The translations under genes and the position numbers were made by a program. Positions 19,621 through 27,462 of a stretch of 64,000 bases of DNA are shown here, one piece after another. Location: NCBI RefSeq assembly GCF_003387155.1, contig NZ_QUMT01000004.1, positions 186,001-250,000 of the forward strand. The letters are read 5' to 3'. The notes beneath the pieces were generated by a model. It was given only the letters and a program-made list of their open reading frames with translations. It did not search any database and was not told the DNA's origin. How positions within the stretch are numbered: the first letter of the stretch is position 1; the number at the start of each line of letters is the position of its first letter. The stretch is from Roseateles depolymerans (lineage in GTDB: Bacteria > Pseudomonadota > Gammaproteobacteria > Burkholderiales > Burkholderiaceae_C).

Positions 19621-19667
19621 ATACCCTTTGGGAGATATTCGTATCACCCAAAGGGTATTCCTTTTTG
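19621..19667 (+). terminator. Very stable UUCG-capped hairpin terminator
   Basis: Arms ATACCCTTTGGG (19621-19632) and CCCAAAGGGTAT (19647-19658) pair perfectly, and the loop continues the helix with GATA-TTCG-TATC. TCCTTTTTG follows. This is a strong plus-strand intrinsic terminator, presumably of the DUF4148 transcript, although two repeat copies lie between it and that gene. Confidence 0.85.
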
Positions 19668-19802
19668 TGCGCAGACATGGGAATCTCTCACCGTGACGAT
19701 ATTCAACGGGGGGACGGGCATACCCGCTAGCGCCACCCCACCCGAATATCCAAAATCATCCCGTTCACTGCTCCCCAAAAAGACCCGCGACTTGCCCGTC
19801 CA

Positions 19803-19866
19803 TCTGGCTTCGCCAGCCCGCAGGCAGGCGCCTCAGGGGACAGGAGCGAAGCGCCCAGGGGCCCCA
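19803..19866 (+). repeat. 78-bp dispersed repeat, diverged partial copy C
   Basis: Shortened and mutated copy. CTGGCTTCGCCAG, GGCGCCTC, AGGGGACAGGAGCGAAGCG and a final CAGGGGCCCC can be aligned to the family. It lies head to tail with copy D. Confidence 0.65.
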
Positions 19867-19872
19867 CCTCAA

Positions 19873-19948
19873 GCCACTCCCGCGGAACTGGCTTTGCCAG
19901 GCCGCAGGGAGGCGCCCCCTGGGGGCAGGAGCGAAGCGACTGGGGGGC
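19873..19948 (+). repeat. 78-bp dispersed repeat, copy D, abutting the LysR start
   Basis: Full copy in plus orientation from GCCACTCCCGCGG to GACTGGGGGGC. Its last base is three bases before the LysR ATG at 19952, so the repeat supplies the entire proximal 5' untranslated region of that gene. Confidence 0.9.
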
Positions 19949-19951
19949 CAC

Positions 19952-20863
19952 ATGGACCGGATTGTGCAGATGCGGGCGTTTGCCCGGGTGGTGGAAACCG
20001 GCAGCTTCACCAAGGCGGCCGAGTCGATGGACTTGCCAAAGGCCAGCCTGACCCGGCTCGTCCAGGCCCTGGAAGCGCGCCTGCGTGTCCAGTTGCTCAC
20101 TCGCACCACCCGAAAAGTGACGGTGACCCAGGACGGCGCGGCCTACTACGAGCGCACCATCGCACTGCTCAGCGAGCTCGAAGCCATTGATCAGGGCATG
20201 CTGCACGACAACAGCCGCCCGCGCGGCCGCCTGCGGGTGGACGTGACCACCCTCACCGGCTCCAAGGTGCTGATTCCGGCGATGGCGGACTTTCATGCCC
20301 GCTATCCCGAGATCGAAGTGGCACTGGGCGTCAGCGACCGTTCCATCGACCTGCTCGAAGACAACGTGGACCTGGTCCTGCGCGTCGGCAGGGTGGACGA
20401 CCCCGGACTGGTGGCCCGCCGCGTCGGCCAGATCCGCTTCCGCATTTGTGCTTCGCCCGACTACCTCCAGCAGCACGGCATCCCGCGCCAGCCCGAGGAC
20501 CTGGACGCGGCCCCGCACTGGTCCGTGGGCTACTTCTCTCCCCGCACTGGCCGCGCCTTCCCCTTCACCTTCTGGCGCGACGGCACCTGCCTGGAGATCC
20601 AGGGACGCCGACGCCTGGACGTCAACGACAGCAATGCGTATCTGGCTGCCGGTCTCTCCGGCCTGGGCGTCGTGCAACTGGCAGCCTACGCCGTGGAGGA
20701 GCACATGGCCAGCGGCGCCCTGGTCCCGCTCTTCGAGGAATGGGAAGGCCCCGACATTCCGGTGCACATCGTCTATTCCCCGAACCGCTACGTCTCGTCC
20801 CGCATGCGCGTCTTCGTCGAATGGGTCGCGGAAACGCTCAAGAAGCGCGGACTCGGCGTATGA
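19952..20863 (+). CDS. LysR-family transcriptional regulator
   Basis: DNA-binding regulator of 303 residues. The N-terminal winged helix-turn-helix spans about 1-60 (GSFTKAAESMDLPKASLTRL). An effector-binding periplasmic-protein-like domain fills about 90-295, with LRVDVTTLTGSKVLIPAM at its start. The overall pattern is that of the CrgA/YafC-like subgroup. There is no divergent partner gene, so its targets are not evident. The start at ATG 19952 gives the standard family N-terminus (MDRIVQMRAFARVVETGSFT). Repeat copy D ends three bases earlier, so the only Shine-Dalgarno-like sequences (AGGAG, GGGGGG) lie inside the repeat. Confidence 0.93.
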   Translation: MDRIVQMRAFARVVETGSFTKAAESMDLPKASLTRLVQALEARLRVQLLTRTTRKVTVTQDGAAYYERTIALLSELEAIDQGMLHDNSRPRGRLRVDVTTLTGSKVLIPAMADFHARYPEIEVALGVSDRSIDLLEDNVDLVLRVGRVDDPGLVARRVGQIRFRICASPDYLQQHGIPRQPEDLDAAPHWSVGYFSPRTGRAFPFTFWRDGTCLEIQGRRRLDVNDSNAYLAAGLSGLGVVQLAAYAVEEHMASGALVPLFEEWEGPDIPVHIVYSPNRYVSSRMRVFVEWVAETLKKRGLGV

Positions 20864-20866
20864 GCC

Positions 20867-21244
20867 TCAGTGTCCGAGCCACAGAGAGAGCAGAAGCACC
20901 AGCAGCAGCGCCCACAGCACCACGATCGCGACGGCCATGCGCAGGTTGCGGGGCAGGCGGGCGCGTTGCAGCGCCGCGCGCTCACGTGCACGGGCGATCA
21001 CGGCGGGCGGCATCAGGCGCAGCACCAGCCAGAAGCCGAGGGGCACGAGGATCAGGTCGTCGAGCCAGCCGAGGATGGGGATGAAGTCCGGAATCAGATC
21101 GATGGGACTGAGCGCATAAGCGGCCACGGCCAGTGCCAGCAGCCGGGCGGGCCAGGGCGCTTCCCGATCCCGGGCCGCGTAATACACCGTGAGCAGCTCG
21201 CCCTTGATGAGGGCGGCCCACCGCTTGAGCGAGGCTCGTTTCAT
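20867..21244 (-). CDS. DUF1232 (YkvA-type) small membrane protein
   Basis: A 125-residue protein of the DUF1232 family, function unknown. The family motif AYALSPIDLIPDFIPILGWLDDLILVP sits in the middle (about 45-72) and is followed by RARERAALQRARLPRN. A single C-terminal hydrophobic helix (about 101-121) makes it membrane bound. I chose ATG 21244 (MKRASLKRWAALIKGEL), which gives the usual family start; upstream in-frame codons would extend into repeat debris. It is convergent with the LysR gene, whose stop is only three bases away, and lies upstream of the repeat array at 21.3-21.6 kb. Confidence 0.85.
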   Translation of the reverse strand: MKRASLKRWAALIKGELLTVYYAARDREAPWPARLLALAVAAYALSPIDLIPDFIPILGWLDDLILVPLGFWLVLRLMPPAVIARARERAALQRARLPRNLRMAVAIVVLWALLLVLLLSLWLGH

Positions 21245-21327
21245 GCCCCCATCATGCGCCAGCCCTGCCCACCCATCCAGCAGGTCCCCCCGCCCCTCTC
21301 GCCCCAAGAGACCGCACCGCGCGGACC

Positions 21328-21392
21328 AAATCGACTGGGGGGCCAACAATCCTTGCACCCCTTAGGGCCAGGAGCGCAGCGACTGAGGCCCA
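21328..21392 (+). repeat. Truncated 78-bp repeat fragments
   Basis: CGACTGGGGGGCC at 21332-21344 is the terminal end of one copy. The segment 21356-21392, with CCTTAGGGCCAGGAGCGCAGCGACTGAGG, is a degraded second copy. Both share the orientation of the full copies that follow. Confidence 0.65.
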
Positions 21393-21396
21393 CATC

Positions 21397-21642
21397 AAGC
21401 AACACCCGCGGAACTGGCTTTGCCAGGCCGCTGGGTGGCGCCCCTTGGGGGCAGGAGCGAAGCGACTGGGGGGCCCATCAAGCCACACCCGCGGAACTGG
21501 CTCTGCCAGGCCGCCGGGTGGCGCCCCCTGGGGGCAGGAGCGAAGCGACTGGGGGGCCCATCAAGCCACACCCGCGGAACTGGCTTTGCCAGGCCGCCGG
21601 GTGGCGCCCCTCGGGGGCAGGAGCGCTAGCGACTGGGGGGCC
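21397..21642 (+). repeat. Three tandem full copies of the 78-bp repeat
   Basis: Copies occupy about 21397-21475, 21480-21558 and 21562-21642, each from CACCCGCGGAACTGGC to GACTGGGGGGCC with CATCAAG or similar linkers. The third has GCGCTAGCGAC in place of GCGAAGCGAC. The GGGGGGCC end of the last copy lies three bases from the fadD-like stop codon at 21646. Confidence 0.9.
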
Positions 21643-21645
21643 TAG

Positions 21646-23364
21646 TCACTCCACCAAGAGGACCTTGCGGCGCTGGGTGAGCCAGCTCTCGAGCTTGGGG
21701 CCAAACAGCTCTTCCACACGCGGCCGGCGGACCTTGAACGTCGGCGTCACAAGGCCGTTGTCCACCGTCCACGGCGTGGTCACCACCGCCAGCATGTCCA
21801 GTTGCTCATGCGGATCCAGCTTGGCATTGACCGCGGCCAGATGCGTCGCCAACCCCGCCAGCAGCGCTTCCCGCCCGCCAGCCGTCGCCACCTGATTGAC
21901 CGCCTCCGCCGACAACATCGCAATGCCCACCGGCTGCGACAGGCCCGCGCCCGCCACCGCCACCGCCTCCAGCAGCGGATGCGCCCCCAGCCGATCCTCG
22001 ATCGGTGCCGGCGACACATACTTGCCCTTGCTGGTCTTGAACAGATCCTTCACCCGCCCGGTGATCCGCACGCAGCCCGACACCGACCCCTTGGTCAGGA
22101 TGTCCGCCTTGTCCCCCGTGTGCAGCCAGCCGTCCGGCGTGATGGTCTCCGCCGTGAGCTCCGGCTGCTTGTAGTAGCCCATCATCAGCGCCGGACTCTT
22201 CATCTGCAGCTCGCCGGTGATCGGGTCCAGGCGGGTCTGCACCCCGTCGTAGGCCGGTCCGACCGTGCCGGTCTGGTCCTCGCCGGGCGTGGTGATGTGG
22301 GACACCGCCAGGTTCTCCGTCATCCCATAACCCTCGTTGATCGGCAGCCCCAGCGAGCGATACCACCGCAGCAAGGCCACCGGCATCGGCGCAGCACCGC
22401 CCGCGGCCAGCCGGCACTGGTCCAGGCCCAGCGCGGTCAGCACCTTGCGGCGCACCAGCTTGCCCACCAGCGGCAGCTTCAGCAGCAGCTCCAGCTTGCC
22501 CTGCGGCAGCCGCGCCCAGACGCCTTGCTGGAATTTGGTCCACAGCCGCGGCACGGAGAAGAAAACCGTCGGCCGCGCCCGCTTGAGGTCCGCAGCGAAG
22601 GTATCCAGGCTTTCGGCGAAGTACAGCGTCAATCCCGTCCGCAGCCAGCCATGCTCCACCAGCACCCGCTCCACCACGTGGGCCAGCGGCAGGTAGGACA
22701 GCATGCGGTCCTCACTGTGCAGGTTCACCCGGCGCAGGCCGGAATGGATGGCCCAGGCGAAGCTGCCAAAGCTGTGCATCACGCCTTTGGGTTGCCCTGT
22801 GGTGCCGGAGGTGTAGATGATGGTGCAGAGCTCGTCCGCGCCGCGGCTGGGCCGGCCCCGCAGGGGATCGGTGTCCCAGCAGATGGCGTCCCAGGTGTCG
22901 TAGTCGTCCTGCGCCTGCTCCGGCGAGACCGGATAACTGATGCAGGGCAGCCCGGCCGGCACGCCCGGCTTCATCGCCTCCCAGCCGTCGAGCTTGCCAA
23001 CGAACAGCAGGCGCGCCTCGCTGTGGGTCAGGATCTGATGGACGCTGTCGGCGGTCAGCGTCGGGTAGAGCGGCACCGACACATAGCCCGCCATCCAGAT
23101 GGCCAGGTCGGTCATCAGCCACCAGGCGCAGTTCTTGGACAGGATGGCGATGCGGCTGCCCGGCGCCCAGCCCTGCTCCAGACCCAGGGTCTTCAAGTGG
23201 GCCGCCATGCGGCGGGTCTGGTCGGCCACCTCGCGCCAGGTGAAGTCCTTGATCTCGCCACCGCCCATCGGCTGGCGCAGGGTCAGGCGGTCCGGCGCTT
23301 CATCCTCCCAGTGGTAGAGGCGCTGCAGGGCCAGGGCATCGGACGACAGGCGCGGAACAGACAT
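21646..23364 (-). CDS. Long-chain acyl-CoA synthetase, AMP-forming (FadD/ACSL-like)
   Basis: Activates a carboxylic acid to acyl-AMP and then acyl-CoA. The 572-residue protein has the P-loop motif IIYTSGTTGQPKGVMHSFG (about 175-193). It also has INEGYGMTEN, the A8-type hinge WLHTGDKADI and GRVKDLFKTSKGKYVSP with the catalytic Lys region. It resembles eukaryote-like ACSL enzymes more than E. coli FadD. I chose ATG 23364 (MSVPRLSSDALALQRLYHWE); the frame stays open to about 24003, but that extension is translated repeat and intergenic DNA. The last 50 residues replace the usual C-terminal lysine loop with VTPTFKVRRPRVEELF. Repeat copies flank both ends of the gene. Confidence 0.9.
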   Translation of the reverse strand: MSVPRLSSDALALQRLYHWEDEAPDRLTLRQPMGGGEIKDFTWREVADQTRRMAAHLKTLGLEQGWAPGSRIAILSKNCAWWLMTDLAIWMAGYVSVPLYPTLTADSVHQILTHSEARLLFVGKLDGWEAMKPGVPAGLPCISYPVSPEQAQDDYDTWDAICWDTDPLRGRPSRGADELCTIIYTSGTTGQPKGVMHSFGSFAWAIHSGLRRVNLHSEDRMLSYLPLAHVVERVLVEHGWLRTGLTLYFAESLDTFAADLKRARPTVFFSVPRLWTKFQQGVWARLPQGKLELLLKLPLVGKLVRRKVLTALGLDQCRLAAGGAAPMPVALLRWYRSLGLPINEGYGMTENLAVSHITTPGEDQTGTVGPAYDGVQTRLDPITGELQMKSPALMMGYYKQPELTAETITPDGWLHTGDKADILTKGSVSGCVRITGRVKDLFKTSKGKYVSPAPIEDRLGAHPLLEAVAVAGAGLSQPVGIAMLSAEAVNQVATAGGREALLAGLATHLAAVNAKLDPHEQLDMLAVVTTPWTVDNGLVTPTFKVRRPRVEELFGPKLESWLTQRRKVLLVE

Positions 23365-23383
23365 CAAAACCCCAAAGTATTTG

Positions 23384-23461
23384 GCCCCCCAGTCGCTTCG
23401 CTCCTGCCCCCAAGGGGCGCCTCCCAGCGGCCTGGCAAAGCCAGTTCCGCGGGAGTGGCTT
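23384..23461 (-). repeat. 78-bp dispersed repeat, copy F
   Basis: Full copy on the minus strand, from GGCCCCCCAGTCGC to GCGGGAGTGGC as written on plus. Relative to the fadD-like gene it lies in the 5' leader, with its GGGGGGCC end 19 bases before the start codon. Confidence 0.9.
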
Positions 23462-23723
23462 GGGGTGGGCGGCTGCTGCGCAGCGCCCGGGGTCGAGCAG
23501 GCTCGAACGGTGCTGCGGGTGCGGCGGGATCTTTTGGGACCTTGACGGCAGTCGCTCAGCCCCAGAGATTCGGAGTCAGCGCCGAATAGGTGGGCCTGGT
23601 TATAGGCGGACGCCACAGGGCGCCCTTGCCGTAAGGCTACGACGCAGCACGCATCCAACGCCCCATGTCGGAGCGCTGGATCGTGAAGAAGTGGACCGGC
23701 AGGCCGGATCGTGGGACCCCAGG

Positions 23724-23774
23724 ATGCACTCAGCGGGATGCACCTGGGTGCATTCCAGTGCATCCGGGTGCATT
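23724..23774. promoter_or_regulatory. Iterated TGCA operator-like array upstream of the fadD-like gene
   Basis: TGCA cores occur at 23725, 23739, 23749, 23759 and 23769, i.e. spaced 14, 10, 10 and 10 bases. The last three are 10-bp direct repeats (GTGCATTCCA, GTGCATCCGG, GTGCATTCGA); the first two are GATGCAC in inverse sense. Helical-turn spacing suggests cooperative protein binding. The regulator is unknown. Confidence 0.45.
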
Positions 23775-23830
23775 CGAATGGGGTTGGGCGTGCCGTTGTG
23801 GTCCGGTCTGACGGGTGACGCGGGGCGTGA

Positions 23831-25171
23831 TCAGCCGTTGGACTGAGCAGCAGCGGCTTTGTCGGCTGCGGCCTGGGCCTCGGCGGCGACCAGGGCGTCC
23901 AGCGCCGCGAGCAGCGCAGCTTCGTCGCCTTCACGGACCACGGGGGCGTCGGCCAGCGCGGCCTGTCCTTCGCGCTTGAGGCGGGACACCCACTGACCGG
24001 CATCCTTGCCTTGGGCCAGGCCCAGGCTCTGCAGCAGCAAGGTGCCGTCTGCGGCCAGCAGCTTGAAGTAGAACTGGCCGTCGGCCTCGCGGTATTGCTT
24101 GAAGGTGGGGACCTGGGCCTTGACCTTGGTCGTCACGGCGCCGGGGGCGGACAGCACCTGGAAGCGCCGCAGACCCACCGCTTCGCGGCAGCGCTGCAGC
24201 AGGGGGCCAGCGATGGCCCGCGCCTTGGCGGCCCCTTCCATCAAGATCTCTTCGATGCGCTCGGGGTGGGCCATCAGCTCGTCGTAGCGGGCACGCATCG
24301 GGCCGATTTCCGCATCGATCACGTCGAAGAGCTGCTGCTTGGCTTCGCCCCAGGACAGGCCGTTGTGCAGCGCGTCGCGGAAGGCCTGGCGCTGCGCGGG
24401 CGTGGCGAAAGCGTCGTAGATCTGGACCAGGTGCGAGCCCTCGGTCTCCTTGGGCTCGCCGGGCAGGCGCGAGTCGGTCACGATGCGGGCGATGGCCTCG
24501 CGCAGCGCCTTGGCGCCGCCTTCGAAGAGCGGAATGACGTTGTCATAGCTCTTGGACATCTTGCGGCCGTCCAGGCCGGGCAGCAGCTCCATCTCCTGGT
24601 CGATGCTGGCCTCGGGCAGCACGAAGAAGTCCTCGCCCTTGCCGAAGGTGTGGTTGAAGCGCTGGGCCACATCCCGGGCCATCTCGATGTGCTGCGCCTG
24701 GTCCTTGCCGACGGGCACGCGGTGGGCGTTGAACATCAGGATGTCGGCGGCCATCAGGATGGGATAGCTGTAGAGCCCCATGGTGATGCCGGCGTCCGGG
24801 TCCTCGCCGGCCGCCACATTGGCATCGACCGAGGCCTTGTAGGCGTGGGCGCGATTCATCTGGCCCTTGGACGTCACGCAGGTCAGCAGCCAGGTGAGTT
24901 CCGGGATCTCGGGGATGTCGCTCTGGCGGTAGAAGGTGACGCGACGGGTGTCCAGACCCGCGGCGAGCCAGGTGGCGGCGATCTGAAGGCGGGAGGCCTC
25001 AATGCGGTCGGGCTCATCGCACTTGATCAGCGCGTGATAGTCCGCCATGAAAAAGAAGCTCTCGGCGCCCGGCTCACGGCTGGCCGCAATCGCGCGACGC
25101 ACCGCGCCGACGTAATTGCCAAGATGCAGGGTACCGGTGGTGGTGATGCCGGTCAGGACACGCACAGTCAT
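23831..25171 (-). CDS. trpS: Tryptophanyl-tRNA synthetase with C-terminal extension
   Basis: Class Ic enzyme charging tRNA-Trp. ATG 25171 starts [23 protein letters not shown], where HLGN is the HIGH motif, and KMSKS is intact in [10 protein letters not shown]. At 446 residues it is about 110 longer than E. coli TrpS (334). The extra residues (about 345-446) include a segment [18 protein letters not shown], with conserved Gly/Ser spacing, that resembles the small DUF1508/YegP fold, then an Ala/Glu-rich tail. The catalytic core appears complete. The gene is followed by 466 bp of non-coding DNA. An in-frame upstream extension to 25606 is not family-like. Confidence 0.95.
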   Translation of the reverse strand: MTVRVLTGITTTGTLHLGNYVGAVRRAIAASREPGAESFFFMADYHALIKCDEPDRIEASRLQIAATWLAAGLDTRRVTFYRQSDIPEIPELTWLLTCVTSKGQMNRAHAYKASVDANVAAGEDPDAGITMGLYSYPILMAADILMFNAHRVPVGKDQAQHIEMARDVAQRFNHTFGKGEDFFVLPEASIDQEMELLPGLDGRKMSKSYDNVIPLFEGGAKALREAIARIVTDSRLPGEPKETEGSHLVQIYDAFATPAQRQAFRDALHNGLSWGEAKQQLFDVIDAEIGPMRARYDELMAHPERIEEILMEGAAKARAIAGPLLQRCREAVGLRRFQVLSAPGAVTTKVKAQVPTFKQYREADGQFYFKLLAADGTLLLQSLGLAQGKDAGQWVSRLKREGQAALADAPVVREGDEAALLAALDALVAAEAQAAADKAAAAQSNG

Positions 25172-25239
25172 GGAGGCCTTCTTCACAAAATCGCTCCCCC
25201 CATTATCGCCCCGCCACCCATCGCGATTGGTGCGCCTTT

Positions 25240-26160
25240 CTACCCAGCCACGCCCGCGGAACTGGCTCCGCCAGGCCGCTGGGCGGCGCCCCCTGGGGGC
25301 AGGAGCGAAGCGACTGGGGGGCACATAACCTCGCCGAGGCGGACGGGGCCGCCCGGCAGCCAGGCGGGGTTGAAGGTGAGCGGCTGCTGCTTGGGGAACA
25401 GCATCACAACGGTGGAGCCCAGCAGGAAGCGGCCCATCTCCTGCCCCTGCGTATAGCTGAAGCGTTCGTCCTCGTAGTGCCAGGTGCGGATCCGTCCCGG
25501 GCGCGGCGGGTTCACCACGCCGTGCCAGACCGTTGCCATCGACCCCACGATCGTCGCGCCCACCAGCACCATGATCCACGGTCCCTGCGGCCCCTCGAAA
25601 AGACACACCACCCGCTCATTGCGCGCGAACAGCCCCGGCACCCCGCGCGCGGTCGTCGGATTCACCGAGAACAGGTCGCCCGGCACATGGATCATCCGCA
25701 CCAGCCGCCCGTCGCAGGGCATGTGAATGCGGTGATAGTCCTTCGGGCTGAGATAGATCGTCGCGAAATGCCCGTCCCGGAACTGTGCCGCCAGTTGCTG
25801 GTCACCGCCCACCAGCGCCGTCACGGAATAGGTGTGCCCCTTGGCCTGGATGATCTGATCGGCATGCACCGGGCCGAACTGGCTGATGGCGCCGTCCACC
25901 GGACAGATCAGCGGCGCCTGGGCCAGCGGCCGGGCGCCCGGCTTCAGGGCCCGGGTGAAGAAGTCGTTGAAGCTGGCATAGGCCGCGGGATCGGGTTCCG
26001 CAGCCTCGCTCATGTTGACGCCGTAACGATCGATGAAGCGGCGGATCACCCAGGTGGTGAAGTCCCCCAGCTCCGCCACCGCCAGCCGGCCGGCCATTCG
26101 GGTGAGCAGCAGTTTGGGCATCAGGTACTGCGGCAATACGGCGAGGCGGTCGGACACCAT
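25240..26160 (-). CDS. psd: Phosphatidylserine decarboxylase proenzyme with repeat-derived C-terminus
   Basis: Converts phosphatidylserine to phosphatidylethanolamine at the inner membrane and is self-cleaved to make its pyruvoyl group. ATG 26160 gives [20 protein letters not shown]. The chain shows [29 protein letters not shown], and [10 protein letters not shown] with the Gly-Ser cleavage site in LGST near residue 255. Homologues end shortly after VRLGE. Here the frame runs on through copy G of the 78-bp repeat, so about the last 27 of 306 residues ([20 protein letters not shown] and following) are repeat-encoded. The core is complete and probably active. Promoter lies in the 272-bp gap shared with trhO. 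Confidence 0.93.
   Translation of the reverse strand: MVSDRLAVLPQYLMPKLLLTRMAGRLAVAELGDFTTWVIRRFIDRYGVNMSEAAEPDPAAYASFNDFFTRALKPGARPLAQAPLICPVDGAISQFGPVHADQIIQAKGHTYSVTALVGGDQQLAAQFRDGHFATIYLSPKDYHRIHMPCDGRLVRMIHVPGDLFSVNPTTARGVPGLFARNERVVCLFEGPQGPWIMVLVGATIVGSMATVWHGVVNPPRPGRIRTWHYEDERFSYTQGQEMGRFLLGSTVVMLFPKQQPLTFNPAWLPGGPVRLGEVMCPPVASLLPPGGAAQRPGGASSAGVAG
25246..25322 (+). repeat. 78-bp dispersed repeat, copy G, inside the psd reading frame
   Basis: Full copy in plus orientation, from AGCCACGCCCGCGG to GACTGGGGGGC. It overlaps the 3' end of psd and is translated in frame from its GCCCCCC end; the psd stop codon at 25240 lies just beyond it. Confidence 0.9.
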
Positions 26161-26432
26161 GGGCTTTCTGTCGTCGAAAACGCGGGATTCTAGTGGGGGT
26201 GGGCAAAGCGGACGCCCGGGCCGCACCCAGGGCCTCACCCAGAGCCGCACCCTGGACCGCTCCCCGAAGCGCCCGTCCTTGCGGGAATCGCAGCGGGCGG
26301 TGCACGCCACCCGGTACGATGACGGGCCAGGGCGAGCGCTCGCTCCATGTCCTGGCGGCCCTGGATGCCCGGGCCGCCTGGGCGGTGCGGCCGCTTCCCG
26401 CAGCTTCCCGTTTTGATGTTGTCCTGAGACCC

Positions 26433-27278
26433 ATGCCCGACGCCCCCGCTCCCGGTTCTGTCGAACACCAGCACAGCTCGTTCTACAGGTTCGTCCCGCT
26501 GGAGGACACGCCCGCGCTCGCCCAGCAGCTGCGCGACTTCTACGAACGCCAGGGACGTGTGGTGGGCGGCAACATCCTGCTCGCCCCGGAAGGCATCACC
26601 GGCGCCATTGGCGGTCCGGTGGACGCGCTCACCGAGTTCGAGGCCGAGCTGCGCCGCCATCCCCTTTTCGCGTCCCTGCACTTCAAGCGCAGCTTCTGCA
26701 CCTCGCGTCCCTTCACTTTGCTGAAGGTCCACGAAAAACCCGAGCTGGTCGCCTTCGGCCTAGACGGCGTCACCGGCCTGACCGACCGCCCCGACACCCA
26801 TGTCTCTCCCCAGGACTGGCGCGAGCTGATCCGCCGCGACGACGTGGTGGTGCTGGACAACCGCAACCACTTCGAATTCAAGCTGGGCCACTTCAGCGGC
26901 GCCGTCGATCCGCAGGTGCGCCATTTCCGCGACTTCCCCGATTACGTCCAGGCCCATGCCGAGACCTGGAAGCGGGAAGGCAAGACGGTGGCCATGTATT
27001 GCACCGGCGGCATCCGCTGCGAGAAGCTCTCCGGCTGGATGCAGGACCAGGGCCTGAGCGTGCGGCAGCTCGACGGCGGCATCGTCAACTACTTCGAGCA
27101 GATGCCGGATGCGGAGGCCGACTGGCTGGGCGAATGCTTCGTCTTCGACAAGCGCATCGCCATCGACACCCAGCGCCGCGAAACCGCGACCACCGCCGAG
27201 CAGGTCTACGGCGACGATCCGGCCGAAGCCTGGCGGCTCGCGCGGGCCCGGCGCCTGGATCCCGGCGGCAATGCCTGA
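26433..27278 (+). CDS. trhO: tRNA uridine(34) hydroxylase, rhodanese family
   Basis: Oxygen-dependent enzyme hydroxylating U34 of certain tRNAs (TrhO, formerly YceA). The 281-residue chain has an N-terminal acylphosphatase-like domain (about 1-100: GGNILLAPEGITGAIGG) and a rhodanese domain. The rhodanese active loop is MYCTGGIRCEK and the preceding element is VVVLDNRNHFEFKLGHFSGA. A C-terminal FVFDKRIAID motif follows. ATG 26433 gives the family length; the frame is open upstream to 26193 without similarity. It is divergent from psd. A set of 11-bp direct repeats begins at its stop codon. Confidence 0.93.
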   Translation: MPDAPAPGSVEHQHSSFYRFVPLEDTPALAQQLRDFYERQGRVVGGNILLAPEGITGAIGGPVDALTEFEAELRRHPLFASLHFKRSFCTSRPFTLLKVHEKPELVAFGLDGVTGLTDRPDTHVSPQDWRELIRRDDVVVLDNRNHFEFKLGHFSGAVDPQVRHFRDFPDYVQAHAETWKREGKTVAMYCTGGIRCEKLSGWMQDQGLSVRQLDGGIVNYFEQMPDAEADWLGECFVFDKRIAIDTQRRETATTAEQVYGDDPAEAWRLARARRLDPGGNA

Positions 27279-27331
27279 GCGCTTCTGCAGCGCCTCTTGA
27301 GCGATTCGTGAGCGATTCCTGAGCGGGGTTC
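27276..27331. repeat. 11-bp direct repeats upstream of the murA-like gene
   Basis: TGAGCGATTC occurs at 27298 and 27309, with variant units TGAGCGCTTC at 27276 and TGAGCGGGGT at 27320, all in one 11-base register. The block is followed by a CTCGGG/CCCGAG inverted repeat. It may be an operator or a small slippage repeat. Confidence 0.5.
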
Positions 27332-27462
27332 TCGGGGCAGTTCCCGAGCTGGTGCGTCCAGGATTCGTGAGATTGCGTGACGGCATGCCCGCGGCCGCGC
27401 ACCGGTCTTGCAAGCTGGGTCGATAATCGTCGCCTGATTGCTCCAACCGGTTCGCGCGGCCC

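Larger units (their letters stand above)
19354..19951. other. Gene-free interval carrying four repeat copies and a strong hairpin
   Basis: About 600 bp without a credible gene. In order it holds two inverted-orientation repeat copies (19358-19435 and 19441-19517), a long hairpin with U-run (19621-19667), a short lower-GC stretch that may contain the LysR promoter, one diverged repeat copy (19803-19866) and one full copy (19873-19948) ending three bases before the LysR start codon. Confidence 0.7.
21245..21645. other. Gene-free interval holding a tandem array of the 78-bp repeat
   Basis: About 400 bp between the DUF1232 start and the fadD-like stop. Apart from about 80 bp next to DUF1232, it consists of one terminal fragment, one truncated copy and three full copies of the repeat, all in plus orientation. 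No gene is supported here. Confidence 0.75.
23365..23830. other. Gene-free interval between fadD-like gene and trpS
   Basis: About 466 bp without a supported gene. It contains repeat copy F next to the fadD-like start and an iterated TGCA motif at 23724-23774. The rest is unremarkable GC-rich sequence, which should include the promoter of the fadD-like gene. Confidence 0.6.

Noticed and set aside
23365-24003. N-terminal extension of the fadD-like frame
   Set aside because: The extra codons translate repeat copy F, intergenic DNA and part of trpS antisense; family similarity begins at MSVPRLSS.
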